Shown one piece after another: positions 42,241 to 51,690 of a DNA stretch of 64,000 nt (within the stretch, counting starts at the first letter, position 1; every line of letters begins with the position of its first letter). The DNA lies in contig NC_023036.2 of the NCBI RefSeq assembly GCF_000317305.3, positions 2,914,001 to 2,978,000 of the forward strand, given 5' to 3'. The notes beneath the pieces are model-generated. The model made no database searches. It was not told the DNA's origin and saw only the letters and a program-made list of their open reading frames with translations. The position numbers and the translations under genes were made by a program. The DNA is from Mycolicibacterium neoaurum VKM Ac-1815D (GTDB lineage: Bacteria > Actinomycetota > Actinomycetes > Mycobacteriales > Mycobacteriaceae).

Positions 42241-42297
42241 AACTCGGCCTCACGAGGTGCTCACCGCGGGGATGGGCGTCTTGTGAGGTCGAGTTTT
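42241..42297 (+). terminator. Intercistronic stem-loop with T-run between narK and the nitrate reductase
   Basis: AACTCGGCCTCACGAG (42241-42256) pairs with CTTGTGAGGTCGAGTT (42280-42295): sixteen pairs including two G-T, around a 23-base loop, followed by a four-base T-run (42294-42297). It begins seven bases after the narK stop. It could end most narK transcripts and lower reductase expression, or protect the narK mRNA end. Confidence 0.7.
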
Positions 42298-42332
42298 CCT
42301 TGCCATAACGTCGCCTCAAAGGAGCCGGAACA

Positions 42333-45300
42333 GTGCCAGCACACGATGGTGGCATGTCGGTGACCACGCGGACCGCCTGCTCGTACTGTGGTGTGGGCTG
42401 CGGTATCGAGGTCGCCACCGAGACCGATCAGGACACCGGGCTGCCGGTGATCGCCAAGATCAGCGGCGACAAGCTGCATCCGACCAACCGCGGCAGATTG
42501 TGCACCAAGGGCGCCACCCACGCCGAGCTGATGGCCGCGACCGAGGGCAGGATGACCGCCGCGCTGGTGCGCCCCGAGCGCGGCGCGCAGCTTGTGGAAA
42601 CCCCGGTCGAGGAGGCCGTGGCGCAGGCCGGGAACCGGCTGCGGGCCATCGTCGACGAACACGGGCCCGACGCGGTCGCGCTGTACGTATCGGGCCAGAT
42701 GTCGCTGGAGGCGCAGTATCTGGCGACCAAGCTGGCCAAGGGTTATCTGCGCACCGTGCACATCGAATCGAACTCTCGGCTGTGCATGGCCAGCGCGGGC
42801 ACCGGCTACAAGCAGTCCCTCGGCGCCGACGGCCCGCCCGGCTCCTACACCGATTTCGATTCGGCGAACCTGTTCTTCGTCATCGGCGCGAACATGGCCG
42901 ATTGCCATCCGATCCTGTTCCTGCGCATGGCTGACCGGCTCAAGGCCGGCGCCAAGATGATCGTGGTGGACCCACGGCGCACCGCCACCGCCGACAAGGC
43001 CGACCTGTACCTGCCGATCGCTCCGGGTACCGACCTCGCACTGCTCAACGGGCTGTTGCATCTGCTCGTCGTCAACGGCGACATCGACGAGGAGTTCATC
43101 GCCGAACACACCGAGGGCTGGCAGGACATGCCTGCGTTCCTCGCCGATTACCCGCCCGCCCGGGTGGCCGCCATCACCGGACTGGACGAGGCCGACATCC
43201 GAACCGCCGCATCGATGATCGCCGAGGCGGGGGAGTGGATGACGTGCTGGACCATGGGCCTGAACCAGAGCACCCACGGCACCTGGAACACCAACGCCAT
43301 CTGCAACCTGCATCTGGCCACCGGTGCGATCTGCCGGCCGGGTAGTGGGCCGATGTCACTGACCGGACAACCCAACGCGATGGGCGGCCGCGAGATGGGG
43401 TACATGGGACCGGGTCTACCCGGCCAGCGTGTGGTCCTCTCGGCCGAGGACCGGGCGTTCTGCGAGGAACAGTGGGGGCTGGAGCCGGGCACCATCCGAT
43501 CCGAGGTCGGTCCGGGCACGGTGGCCATGTTCGAACAGGCCGCCGCCGGTGAGATCAAGGCCTGCTGGATAATCTGCACCAATCCCGTTGTCTCCGTGCC
43601 GAACCGAGCGACAGTCATCGCCGCCCTGGAAGCGGCCGAGCTCGTCATCACCCAGGACGCCTACATCGACACCGCGACGAACCGCTACGCCGATATCGTG
43701 CTGCCGGCCGCACTGTGGTCCGAGAGTGACGCGGTGATGGTCAACTCCGAGCGCAACATCACCCTGCTGCAGCAGTCCGTCACGCCGGTGGGCCAGGCGC
43801 GGCCGGACTGGGAGTTGATCTGTGGTGTCGCCGAGTATCTGGGTTTCGGTGACGATTTCGCCTACAAGTCCAGCGCGCAGATCTTTGACGAGATCCGTCG
43901 CTTCGCCAATCCCCGCACGGGATACGACCTGCGCGGAGTCAGCTATGACCGGCTGCGCGAGACGCCCGTGCAGTGGCCCTGCCCACCCGCCGATCCCGAT
44001 GACCGCCACCCCATCCGTTACGTCAACGACGGTGTGTCGCAGACCCTGCACGTCGACGCCGACGGGCACCGTCCCCGGCTGGCGTTTCCGACACCATCGC
44101 GGCGGGCGCAGTTCCTCGCCCGGCCGCATATGGACCCGCACGAACTGCCCGACGACGATTATCCGATGGTGCTCAACACCGGTCGGCTGCAACATCAGTG
44201 GCACACCATGACCAAGACCGGTCGGGTGGCCAAACTCAACAAACTCGATGCCTCGCCGTTCGTCGAGATCCACCCCGATGATGCTGCGGCGCTAGGCATC
44301 ACCGCCGCCCACCACGTCGAGCTCACCTCCCGGCGCGGTCGCGCCGTGCTGCCTGCATCCCTCACCGACCGGGTACGCCGGGGCAGTGTATGGGCGCCGT
44401 TTCACTGGAACGACGAGCACGGTGAGTACCTCGCAATCAACGCCGTCACCAACGACGCCGTCGACGCGTACTCCCTGCAACCCGAACTGAAAGTGTGCGC
44501 CGTACGGCTACGGGCCATCGAGGTGGCCGCACCAGATCCGCTCGATCTGCGCACGGCCGGACCACAATTCACCGATGACGAGAAGCTCTATCTGTCCGGG
44601 TTCTTCACCGGGTTGGACGCGACACCGGGCGGCGTCCCGGTCCTGCCGCTCTCGGCGCCGGTGCGCCCGGCGGTCCGCCTGTGGGTCGACGGACTCCTGG
44701 CGGGCACCTACTCACGCGCAACCGAGCAACCCGCCACCGGACCACTGGTGCTGTGGGCTTCCCAGACCGGCAATGCCGAGGAGTTCGCGATCGGGCTGGC
44801 CGCACGCATCACCGGTGCCCGATCGGTCACCATGGACGAGGCATCGTTGGACGATGTCGCCGCGGCGACCGAGGTGTTGGTGATCACCAGCACCTTCGGT
44901 GACGGCGGGCCACCGGACAACGGCGCGGACTTCTGGGACCGGCTGTGCCGCGCCGACGCGCCGGCGCTGACCGGGGTGCGATACGCGGTGCTCGGGATAG
45001 GGGACAAGGCGTACGCCAATTTCTGTGGTCACGCGAAGTCTCTGGATGCCCGCCTGGCCGAGCTGGGTGCCGTCCGGACACACGAACTGGTCGAATGCGA
45101 ATCGCACGACGACGCACCGATGGCCGCCTGGGCCGCGGCGGTCACCACCGAGCCCGCCGACATCGCAACCACCGCGACCGCACCCGGACCCGCGCGAACG
45201 ACCACACCACCCCGGCCCGCCGCACCGCTGACCCGGGGCAATCCGCTGTCGGCGCCGGTGAGCCGCAACACTCGCCTGACCCCGGTGGTGGCCGCCAAGG

Positions 45301-46337
45301 AGGTGCGTCAGATCGGGTTCGACATCACCGAACACGTCGCCGAACACGGCGTGAGCTATGCCGCCGGGGATTCCCTGGGGGTGTTCGTCGGCAACGATGC
45401 CGACTCGGTGCGGGCCTGGCTGGCCGCCACGGCCCTGTCCGGCGATGAGATCGTCGAGGTCGACGGTGCCGAGGTCGACCTGCGGACCGCCCTGACGCGT
45501 TCCTACGACCTGTGCAAGGTGACCCCGAACCTGCTCGGGTTCGTCACCGAACGGTGCCCTCAGGCGAAGGTGTTGCGACGGTCCGGTGCGAAACTCGACA
45601 GCTGGCTCGCCGGCCGCAATGGGCTGGACATCGTCGAGGAGTTCGCCGTCCGGGCCGATCCTGCCGAATGGCTGGACGCGCTCGTCCGGCTCACACCGCG
45701 GCAGTACTCCATCTCGTCGAGTCCGTTGGTGAGCCCACACGAGGTGCAGCTGACGGTCTCGGTGCTGCGCTACCGCACCGCCCGTGGCATGGCGCGCGGT
45801 GGCGTCGCCTCCACATTCCTGGCCGACCGGGCGCAGGCCGCGCCGGTGTTCGTGCAGCGCTCACCGAACTTCCGCCCGCCCGAGGACTCGGCCACACCGA
45901 TGATCATGGTCGGCCCGGGTACCGGGATCGCACCGTTCCGGGCGTTCCTGCAGGAGCGTCGCGCGCAAGGCCACCGCGGCCGCAACTGGTTGTTCTTCGG
46001 TGACCAGCACCGCGACCAGAACTTCTACTACCGCGACGAGGTGCAGGCCATGGTCGACGACGGCTTCCTCAGCCGGCTGGACCTCGCCTTCTCGCGCGAC
46101 CAGTCACGGCGGGTGTATGTCCAGCACAAGATGACCGAACGCGGTGCCGACCTGTGGCGCTGGCTGCAGGACGGTGCGCATTTCTACGTCTGCGGTGATG
46201 CGACCCGGATGGCCGCCGATGTCGACGCGGCGCTGCTGGCGATCATCCGCAAGCACGGATCGCTGTCCGCCGAGGCCGCCAACGATTACAAGAAGGAGCT
46301 CGTCGCCACCAAGCGATATGTGCGAGACGTGTATTGA
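42333..46337 (+). CDS. Assimilatory nitrate reductase fused to a CysJ-like flavoprotein
   Basis: 1334 residues. About 1-770 is a NasA/NarB-type molybdoenzyme: Cys16, Cys19, Cys23 and Cys57 bind 4Fe-4S, and Cys151 (NSRLCMASAG) is the Mo ligand. From about 805 comes a flavodoxin domain (LWASQTGNAEEFA), then from about 990 a ferredoxin-reductase module with FAD (RQYSISSSP, about 1120), NADPH (GPGTGIAPFRAF, 1194) and C-terminal YVRDVY. So one chain can carry electrons from NADPH through FAD and FMN to the nitrate site. There is no signal peptide. GTG 42333 has AAAGGAG eight bases upstream; ATG 42354 is an alternative. A nitrite reductase is not in the window. Confidence 0.94.
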   Translation: MPAHDGGMSVTTRTACSYCGVGCGIEVATETDQDTGLPVIAKISGDKLHPTNRGRLCTKGATHAELMAATEGRMTAALVRPERGAQLVETPVEEAVAQAGNRLRAIVDEHGPDAVALYVSGQMSLEAQYLATKLAKGYLRTVHIESNSRLCMASAGTGYKQSLGADGPPGSYTDFDSANLFFVIGANMADCHPILFLRMADRLKAGAKMIVVDPRRTATADKADLYLPIAPGTDLALLNGLLHLLVVNGDIDEEFIAEHTEGWQDMPAFLADYPPARVAAITGLDEADIRTAASMIAEAGEWMTCWTMGLNQSTHGTWNTNAICNLHLATGAICRPGSGPMSLTGQPNAMGGREMGYMGPGLPGQRVVLSAEDRAFCEEQWGLEPGTIRSEVGPGTVAMFEQAAAGEIKACWIICTNPVVSVPNRATVIAALEAAELVITQDAYIDTATNRYADIVLPAALWSESDAVMVNSERNITLLQQSVTPVGQARPDWELICGVAEYLGFGDDFAYKSSAQIFDEIRRFANPRTGYDLRGVSYDRLRETPVQWPCPPADPDDRHPIRYVNDGVSQTLHVDADGHRPRLAFPTPSRRAQFLARPHMDPHELPDDDYPMVLNTGRLQHQWHTMTKTGRVAKLNKLDASPFVEIHPDDAAALGITAAHHVELTSRRGRAVLPASLTDRVRRGSVWAPFHWNDEHGEYLAINAVTNDAVDAYSLQPELKVCAVRLRAIEVAAPDPLDLRTAGPQFTDDEKLYLSGFFTGLDATPGGVPVLPLSAPVRPAVRLWVDGLLAGTYSRATEQPATGPLVLWASQTGNAEEFAIGLAARITGARSVTMDEASLDDVAAATEVLVITSTFGDGGPPDNGADFWDRLCRADAPALTGVRYAVLGIGDKAYANFCGHAKSLDARLAELGAVRTHELVECESHDDAPMAAWAAAVTTEPADIATTATAPGPARTTTPPRPAAPLTRGNPLSAPVSRNTRLTPVVAAKEVRQIGFDITEHVAEHGVSYAAGDSLGVFVGNDADSVRAWLAATALSGDEIVEVDGAEVDLRTALTRSYDLCKVTPNLLGFVTERCPQAKVLRRSGAKLDSWLAGRNGLDIVEEFAVRADPAEWLDALVRLTPRQYSISSSPLVSPHEVQLTVSVLRYRTARGMARGGVASTFLADRAQAAPVFVQRSPNFRPPEDSATPMIMVGPGTGIAPFRAFLQERRAQGHRGRNWLFFGDQHRDQNFYYRDEVQAMVDDGFLSRLDLAFSRDQSRRVYVQHKMTERGADLWRWLQDGAHFYVCGDATRMAADVDAALLAIIRKHGSLSAEAANDYKKELVATKRYVRDVY

Positions 46338-46417
46338 TCGATCACCGTGAATAAAAATCCACTCACGGGCGTTGCATCTCACGTACGAACCAGAACTTGG
46401 ATCAGGAGACACGCAAC

Positions 46418-46627
46418 ATGAGTTGGCAGACCGGTGACTTTGTGACCGCCAGCCGCGAGATCGACGAGATGGATGTTCAGACGGTGCCGGAAGGTGCCGT
46501 CGGCACGGTGGCCGAGACCACGGTCTTCGGGAAGCCCAAGGTGGTCTGCTTCACCGTCCCGACGGTGTGGGGGCCCAAGCGCGCCTGCGTGCACGTACAC
46601 CGCGGCGATGTGGAACTGGCCGGCTGA
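46418..46627 (+). CDS. Small protein of unknown function next to the nitrate reductase
   Basis: 69 residues: MSWQTGDFVTASREIDEM at the start, then strand-rich sequence with VPEGAVGTVAET and VWGPKRACVHVHRGDVELAG. The pattern (GxFV, GxxGTV, V-H) suggests a small SH3/KOW-like beta barrel. ATG 46418 has AGGAG upstream; a TTG seven codons earlier is also in frame. Between it and the reductase, CCGTGA (46345-46350) and TCACGG (46363-46368) form an inverted repeat around an AT-rich spacer. It may be a maturation or electron-transfer helper, but this is a guess from position. Confidence 0.6.
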   Translation: MSWQTGDFVTASREIDEMDVQTVPEGAVGTVAETTVFGKPKVVCFTVPTVWGPKRACVHVHRGDVELAG

Positions 46628-46634
46628 TGCCCGG

Positions 46635-47642
46635 TCAGCTGTCCTGACGCAGGACGTCGGCGATCATCTCGACGGCGTCGACATTGCGCAGTGACGGGTC
46701 CAACGCGGTGCCGGGCACCACGACATAACGCTGTTCGCGGACGGCGGTGAGCTGACGTGCCAGCGGATCGTTTTCCAGGAATTCGATCTTGGCGGCCGCG
46801 GTGTCACCGTCGTCACCGCGCGTCAGGTCGGCCAGCACCAACACGTCGGGATCGCGGTCCAGAATCGCCTCCCACGAGGTTTCCGGCCACAGCTGACGGC
46901 TGTCGGCGAACGCGTTTCGCGCCCCGACAGCCTGCGTGATCAACCCTGGGGCGCCGCAGCACCCGGCGATATACGGCGCCCGGGTGGCCGAGTACCAGTA
47001 CATCAGGCTGGTGTCGGAGGTGTTCAGGCCGGCGGTCGCGGACCGTACTCGATCCTTCAGCGATGTCACGAGTCGGGCCGCGTTCTCCTCGACCCCGAAT
47101 ATCCGTGCGATGTCCCCGATTTCGGCATAGATGTCCTCGAAGGTCAACGCGCGGTGCTGTTCTGCCTGCTGCCCGCTGCACTCGCTCGCCGACAGGTAGG
47201 TGGGAATGCCCAACTCGGCAAAGCGTTCGCGCGACGCGATGCCCTGGTCGGAGAACGTGTAGGCGAATGTGGCGTAGACGAAGTCGGGTTCGGTGTCCAG
47301 AACGGTTTCCAGCGAGGGGAAATCGGCGCTCAGTTCGGGGACCTTCGCGTTGGCCTCGGCCAGGTGCGCCGGCACCGGTTCGTTCCACGATGCGGTGCCG
47401 ACCATCCGATCGGCCAAGCCGAGAGTGAGCATCAGCTCGGTGGCGGGTTGATTGACCGAGATGGCGCGTGCGGGCGCTGCGGCCATCTCGACGTCGATAC
47501 CGCAGTTCTTCAGTACGACCGGGAATCCCGCGCCGGCGGTCGGCGTCGCCGAGGTGCCGACCTGGTCGGGAGTCTGGGTGCCGCATCCCGAGACCAATAT
47601 CGACACCGCGCCCAGAGCGCCGATGACGCGCTGCCACGACAT
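46635..47642 (-). CDS. Lipoprotein substrate-binding protein of an ABC importer, probably for cobalamin (BtuF-like)
   Basis: 335 residues. The lipobox is VSGC near residue 20, so it is exported and lipid-anchored. The fold matches helical-backbone (FecB/BtuF) binding proteins: PARAISVNQPATELMLTLGLADRMVGTAS at the N-lobe, EDIYAEIGDIARIFGVEENAARLV linking helix, and DPDVLVLAD in the C-lobe. It is the second gene downstream of a cobalamin riboswitch, which points to B12 or a corrinoid rather than siderophore. ATG 47642 overlaps the methyltransferase stop by one base; a GTG one codon earlier is possible. No permease or ATPase genes lie next to it. Confidence 0.78.
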   Translation of the reverse strand: MSWQRVIGALGAVSILVSGCGTQTPDQVGTSATPTAGAGFPVVLKNCGIDVEMAAAPARAISVNQPATELMLTLGLADRMVGTASWNEPVPAHLAEANAKVPELSADFPSLETVLDTEPDFVYATFAYTFSDQGIASRERFAELGIPTYLSASECSGQQAEQHRALTFEDIYAEIGDIARIFGVEENAARLVTSLKDRVRSATAGLNTSDTSLMYWYSATRAPYIAGCCGAPGLITQAVGARNAFADSRQLWPETSWEAILDRDPDVLVLADLTRGDDGDTAAAKIEFLENDPLARQLTAVREQRYVVVPGTALDPSLRNVDAVEMIADVLRQDS

Positions 47643-48424
47643 CACTTGACCCCCATGACCACGTAGTCGTCGAGCAGTTGCCAGACCGTGCCCACCTCGG
47701 AGAATCCGGCCTGTGCCAGGGCGGCGAGATGGAAGTCCACCGCGGTGGTGGGCGGCGGATTTCGGTGCGCGAACCGCTGATCACGCAGCACCGCCAGATC
47801 GGCCACGCCGTCGCGGGACGTCGCTGCGGCCCACCACTGATCCCAGGTGGCCGATCCGGCGGCGTGCGCCCGTGCCTGGGTGGCGGCGTCGTGTGCGGCG
47901 GACAGTCTGCGCAGGGTCGGCTGGCGCCCGTCGAACCGGAAGTGATCGCCATTGAGCAGGATGCCGTTGTCGGACAGCAGCTCTGCCGCGGCGGTGTACA
48001 CGCCCAACAAGGTCTGCGGGGTCAGCCAGTGCAGCGCGGTGGTGGAGACGAAAGCCGATATCGGTGCGCCCGCCGTGGCGGCTGCCACCGCATCCGGCCA
48101 GGTGTCCTCGGCAAGGTCTGCCTCGACCACACCGAACCGGTCGTGGGCGCCGAGCGTCCGGGTGGCCAGGTCGAGCAGCAATGGATCGAAATCGAGGGCG
48201 ATCACCCGGGCACCGGGAAGTGCGTCGAGGATGCGGGCGCTCAGCGATCCCGGCCCGCAGGCGAGATCGACGACCACGGGCTCGTCACCGCAGGCTAGTC
48301 CGATGATGTCGGTGATGGCGCGAAAGCGGGATTCACGGCCCGCGATATAGGCCGATTGTTGGTCGTCCCACGCCTGTACGAGGAAGTCGGGATCGGCGAG
48401 ATCGCCGCGCATGGATGCGGACAT
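47642..48424 (-). CDS. SAM-dependent methyltransferase under a cobalamin riboswitch
   Basis: 260 residues, class I fold. VVVDLACGPGSLSARILDALP is motif I (about 50-70), VIALDFDPLLLDLA motif II, and FVSTTALHWLT the trans-aconitate/ubiE-like motif. Substrate unknown. ATG 48422-48424 has AAGGA seven bases upstream; an ATG six codons earlier lacks this. It sits between the riboswitch and the binding-protein gene, sharing TGATG with the latter. A methyltransferase is not a usual member of a B12 regulon, so it may modify a corrinoid, its lower ligand precursor, or a partner protein. Confidence 0.82.
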   Translation of the reverse strand: MSASMRGDLADPDFLVQAWDDQQSAYIAGRESRFRAITDIIGLACGDEPVVVDLACGPGSLSARILDALPGARVIALDFDPLLLDLATRTLGAHDRFGVVEADLAEDTWPDAVAAATAGAPISAFVSTTALHWLTPQTLLGVYTAAAELLSDNGILLNGDHFRFDGRQPTLRRLSAAHDAATQARAHAAGSATWDQWWAAATSRDGVADLAVLRDQRFAHRNPPPTTAVDFHLAALAQAGFSEVGTVWQLLDDYVVMGVK

Positions 48425-48495
48425 GAGGGATTCCTTCGGCATCAGGGGCCTGATCAGCGAGACCCGGTGACAAGCCGCGACACACCGTCGCGGAT

Positions 48496-48652
48496 GCCAG
48501 CAGGTATTCGGACTCGGGGGTCGTCCTCGGCAGGCCGCCTTCCCGGGAGCATGCACTCCCAGTGGCATGTGGCCCGCCTCGTCATCCCCTCACCGCTGCG
48601 CGTCAGTCCCGGATTCGCACCGGGTTCCCTACTCCCTGCGGAGGTGACTGGC
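48496..48652 (-). ncRNA. Cobalamin (B12) riboswitch
   Basis: Read on the minus strand, all the conserved parts appear in order: P1 arm GCCAG (48652-48648), GGTGCGAATCCGGGACTGA and CGCGCAGCGGTGA (B12 box region), GCCACTGG, GGGAAGGCGGCC, then CCCCGAGTCCGAATACCTGC and the closing CTGGC (48500-48496). This matches the class I adenosyl/methylcobalamin aptamer. A perfect CCGCGAC/GTCGCGG hairpin (48493-48475) lies between the aptamer and the gene and ATCAGG/CCTGAT overlaps the approach to the start, so control is probably by masking the ribosome site. B12 should turn the two downstream genes off. Confidence 0.95.
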
Positions 48653-48674
48653 CCGCACAGGCTAGCAGGGTGAG

Positions 48675-50519
48675 CTACACCGCATCGATGTCTCGGGCCG
48701 CACCCTTGTCTGCCGAGAGCGCCAACGCGGCGTACGCACGCAACGCCGCCGACACCGTGCGGCGCCGATCCCTGGGCCGGTATCCGCCGGCGGCCTCCAG
48801 GGCCGCGCGTCGACGCTCCAGTTCCTCGCGTGGCACCTCGACCTCGATGCTGCGGCGCGGGATGTCGATGGTGATCAGGTCACCGTCGGCCACCAACGCG
48901 ATGGTGCCGCCGGCGGCTGCCTCGGGGGAGACGTGGCCGATGGACAGGCCCGACGTACCGCCGGAGAACCGACCGTCGGTGATCAGCGCGCATTGCGTGC
49001 CCAGCCCGCGGCCCTTCAAATAGGCTGTCGGATAGAGCATTTCCTGCATGCCCGGTCCGCCCCTCGGTCCCTCGTAACGGATCACCACCACATCGCCGGG
49101 CTGCACCCGGCCGGACAGGATGGCGTCCACCGCGTCCTCCTGTGATTCCAGCACCACGGCCGGACCGGAGAACGTCCAGATGGATTCGTCGACGCCCGCG
49201 GTCTTGACGATGCAGCCGTCCACCGACAGGTTGCCGCGCAGTACCGCCAGCCCGCCGTCGGCGGAATAGGCGTGGGCCACATCGCGGATGCAGCCGTTCT
49301 CGGCGTCGGTGTCCAGGCTGTCCCACCGCTCGGACTGCGAGAACGCCGATGCCGACCGCACGCACCCCGGTGCGGCGTGGAAGAGTTCGACGGCCTCGGC
49401 CGACGGCGATCCGCCGCGGATGTCCCATGCGCGCAGCCATTCCGCCATCGAGCCCGAGTGCACGGTGTGCACCGTCTCGTGCAGATGACCGCCGCGCCAC
49501 AGCTCGCCGAGGATGGCCGGGATACCTCCGGCGCGGTGCACATCCTCCATCAGGTAGTGACCATTGGGGGCGACCTTGCACAGGCACGGGATCAGCCGGC
49601 TGCGCTTCTCGATGTCTTCCAGGGTGTAATCCAGCTCGGCCTCCCGGGCGGCGGCCAGCAGGTGCAGCACGGTGTTGGTCGACCCGCCCATCGCGATGTC
49701 GAGTGCCATGGCGTTGTCGAACGCGTCGCGCGTGGCGATGTTGCGGGGCAGGACGGAGGCGTCATCGTCGTCGTAGTAGGCCCGCACGATGTCCATCACC
49801 GTGCTCCCAGCCTTTTCGTAGAGGGCGCGCCGCGCGGTGTGGGTGGCCAACACCGAACCGTTGCCGGGCAGGGCCAGCCCGAGCGCCTCGGTGAGGCAGT
49901 TCATCGAGTTGGCGGTGAACATGCCCGAGCATGAGCCGCAGGTCGGGCAGGCGGCCTCCTCGATGCGCGAGATGTCGTCATCGGAGACGTCGGTGTTCAC
50001 CGCATCGGCGATGGCCGACACCAGATTGAGCCGGGTCTTGACCGTGCCGTCGACCAAGACGGCGGTGCCACCCTCCATCGGGCCGCCGGAGACGAAGACG
50101 GTCGGGATGTTCAGGCGCAGTGCGGCCATCAGCATGCCGGGAGTGATCTTGTCGCAGTTCGAGATACACACCAACGCGTCCGCGCAGTGCGCGTTGACCA
50201 TGTACTCCACCGAGTCGGCGATGAGCTCGCGGGACGGCAACGAGTAGAGCATTCCGCCGTGACCCATCGCGATGCCGTCGTCGACGGCGATGGTGTTGAA
50301 CTCGCGCGGCACCCCACCGGCGGCCGAGATGGCCTCGGAGACGATGCGGCCGACGGGCTGCAGGTGCGTGTGCCCCGGCACGAACTCGGTGAAGCTGTTG
50401 GCCACCGCCACGATGGGCTTGCCGATATCGGAGCCGGCGACTCCGGCGGCCCGCAACAGCGAGCGTGCTCCCGCCATGTTGCGACCGTGGGTGACCGTGC
50501 GGGACCGCAGTTCTGCCAT
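48675..50519 (-). CDS. ilvD: Dihydroxy-acid dehydratase
   Basis: 614 residues. It dehydrates dihydroxy-isovalerate and -methylvalerate in valine, leucine and isoleucine synthesis. Iron-sulfur cysteines are visible in [12 protein letters not shown] and [20 protein letters not shown]; other signatures are [29 protein letters not shown] and [16 protein letters not shown]. The N-terminus ([15 protein letters not shown]) and length are those of the E. coli-type enzyme, not the shorter one I recall for M. tuberculosis Rv0189c, so a second ilvD is likely elsewhere. ATG at 50517-50519. It diverges from an XRE regulator. Confidence 0.95.
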   Translation of the reverse strand: MAELRSRTVTHGRNMAGARSLLRAAGVAGSDIGKPIVAVANSFTEFVPGHTHLQPVGRIVSEAISAAGGVPREFNTIAVDDGIAMGHGGMLYSLPSRELIADSVEYMVNAHCADALVCISNCDKITPGMLMAALRLNIPTVFVSGGPMEGGTAVLVDGTVKTRLNLVSAIADAVNTDVSDDDISRIEEAACPTCGSCSGMFTANSMNCLTEALGLALPGNGSVLATHTARRALYEKAGSTVMDIVRAYYDDDDASVLPRNIATRDAFDNAMALDIAMGGSTNTVLHLLAAAREAELDYTLEDIEKRSRLIPCLCKVAPNGHYLMEDVHRAGGIPAILGELWRGGHLHETVHTVHSGSMAEWLRAWDIRGGSPSAEAVELFHAAPGCVRSASAFSQSERWDSLDTDAENGCIRDVAHAYSADGGLAVLRGNLSVDGCIVKTAGVDESIWTFSGPAVVLESQEDAVDAILSGRVQPGDVVVIRYEGPRGGPGMQEMLYPTAYLKGRGLGTQCALITDGRFSGGTSGLSIGHVSPEAAAGGTIALVADGDLITIDIPRRSIEVEVPREELERRRAALEAAGGYRPRDRRRTVSAALRAYAALALSADKGAARDIDAV

Positions 50520-50568
50520 AACACACAGCGTGGCATCCGGGACATCTACGTGGGAAGACGGTGCTGAT

Positions 50569-50580
50569 ACCAGTACTGGC
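50569..50580. promoter_or_regulatory. Palindrome CCAGTACTGG between ilvD and the XRE gene
   Basis: A perfect ten-base palindrome at 50570-50579 sits in the 78-base divergent gap, 18 bases from the regulator's start. Purine-for-purine matches extend it one base on each side. It is a natural candidate operator for the XRE protein acting on itself and perhaps on ilvD. Confidence 0.45.
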
Positions 50581-50597
50581 ACTACTACCATCGAAGG

Positions 50598-51431
50598 ATG
50601 GACACACGTAGCAGGCAGCGCCGGGCGCTCGGGGAGTTCCTGCGGGCTCGCCGGGAGGCCGCCGCGCGCGCCGACCTGGGCTATGCCCCGATGCCGCGGA
50701 TGCGCACCAGCGGCCTGCGGCGTGAGGAGGTCGCTCTGGCGGCCGGGGTGAGCGTCACCTGGTACACGTGGCTGGAGCAGGGCCGCGAGATCAACCCCTC
50801 GCGCCAGGTTCTCGATGCGGTCAGCACGGCCCTGCGGCTGACCCCGGCTGAACGTGACTACGTGCGCAGCCTCGGCGGGCATGCCCCGGAGCCGGTTCCG
50901 ACCGACGTGCCGACGCCGCCGCATGTGCAGCGCTTCCTGGACGCGCTGGGCGGGTACCCGGCGTTCGCGATCGGGCCGTTCTGGGATATCACCGCGTGGA
51001 ACAGTGCCTACGCCGCGCTGTATCCGAACATCGCGGTGACCGCCGAGGCCGACCGTAACCTGCTCTGGCTGATGTTCATGGACCCCGCGATCCGGGAGTT
51101 GTTGCCGGACTGGGAAAACGACAGCAGCCGCTTCCTGGCCGAGTTCCGGGCCGAGGCGGGATCACGGGCGGGCGAACCGGCTTACTCGACCTTGGTCGAC
51201 CGGCTTCGCGCGGCCAGCGACCATTTCGAGTCGCAGTGGCGCAGGCGCAGCGTGCAGCGGTTCACCTCGCGGGAGCGGCGTTTCTTCCGCGCCGGGATAG
51301 GGGAGATGCGCCTGGAACACCACCAGCTGGCGCCGGTGGATGTGCCGAACATCCAGATCGTGGCCTACCTGCCGGTGCCCGACAGCGGGGCGGCCGAACG
51401 GCTGGCCACGCTGGTGGCCGGCGCCGGATGA
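50598..51431 (+). CDS. XRE family regulator with MmyB-like ligand-binding domain
   Basis: 277 residues. The N-terminal helix-turn-helix ([27 protein letters not shown], about 37-63) is followed by the MmyB-like PAS-type domain (residues about 105-270: [53 protein letters not shown]). Members bind fatty acids or similar ligands and often control a divergent oxidoreductase. Here the divergent gene is ilvD. ATG 50598, with GAAGGATGG around it. Confidence 0.85.
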   Translation: MDTRSRQRRALGEFLRARREAAARADLGYAPMPRMRTSGLRREEVALAAGVSVTWYTWLEQGREINPSRQVLDAVSTALRLTPAERDYVRSLGGHAPEPVPTDVPTPPHVQRFLDALGGYPAFAIGPFWDITAWNSAYAALYPNIAVTAEADRNLLWLMFMDPAIRELLPDWENDSSRFLAEFRAEAGSRAGEPAYSTLVDRLRAASDHFESQWRRRSVQRFTSRERRFFRAGIGEMRLEHHQLAPVDVPNIQIVAYLPVPDSGAAERLATLVAGAG

Positions 51432-51439
51432 ACCGATAC

Positions 51440-51463
51440 GACCCCGGTTGAGCAACCGGGGTC
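51440..51463. terminator. Hairpin between the XRE gene and tRNA-Leu
   Basis: GACCCCGGTT (51440-51449) and AACCGGGGTC (51454-51463) are perfect ten-base arms around a GAGC loop. There is no T-run on either side. It lies where the XRE gene and tRNA transcripts converge and probably ends both. Confidence 0.7.
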
Positions 51464-51477
51464 CTATCGAGAAACTG

Positions 51478-51563
51478 TGTCCGAGGGGGGACTTGAACCC
51501 CCACGCCCGTTAATAGGGCACTAGCACCTCAAGCTAGCGCGTCTGCCATTCCGCCACTCGGAC
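51478..51563 (-). tRNA. tRNA-Leu (anticodon GAG)
   Basis: On the minus strand the acceptor GTCCGAG (51563-51557) pairs with CTCGGAC (51485-51479), followed by discriminator A. The D arm is TGGCGGAATGGCAGAC, the anticodon stem CTAGC/GCTAG with loop TTGAGGT, so the anticodon is GAG reading CUC/CUU. A long variable arm (TGCCCTATTAACGGGC) marks a class II tRNA; the T arm is GGGGGTTCAAGTCCCCC. CCA is not encoded. Confidence 0.97.
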
Positions 51564-51690
51564 ATCGCTCCGCGCCGTCGGCGAGGAGCGACTAAGGCTA
51601 ACGGATAGGGGCGGTCGGACCCAAACCAGCCCGTCGGCGCCGGTGCGCCACTCTGTCCGGGCGGGCACCGGCGATGGTACGAATGGGGTT

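Noticed and set aside
50520..50924. N-terminal extension of ilvD
   Set aside because: It would cover the start of the divergent XRE gene; the conserved ilvD sequence begins at the ATG at 50517-50519.
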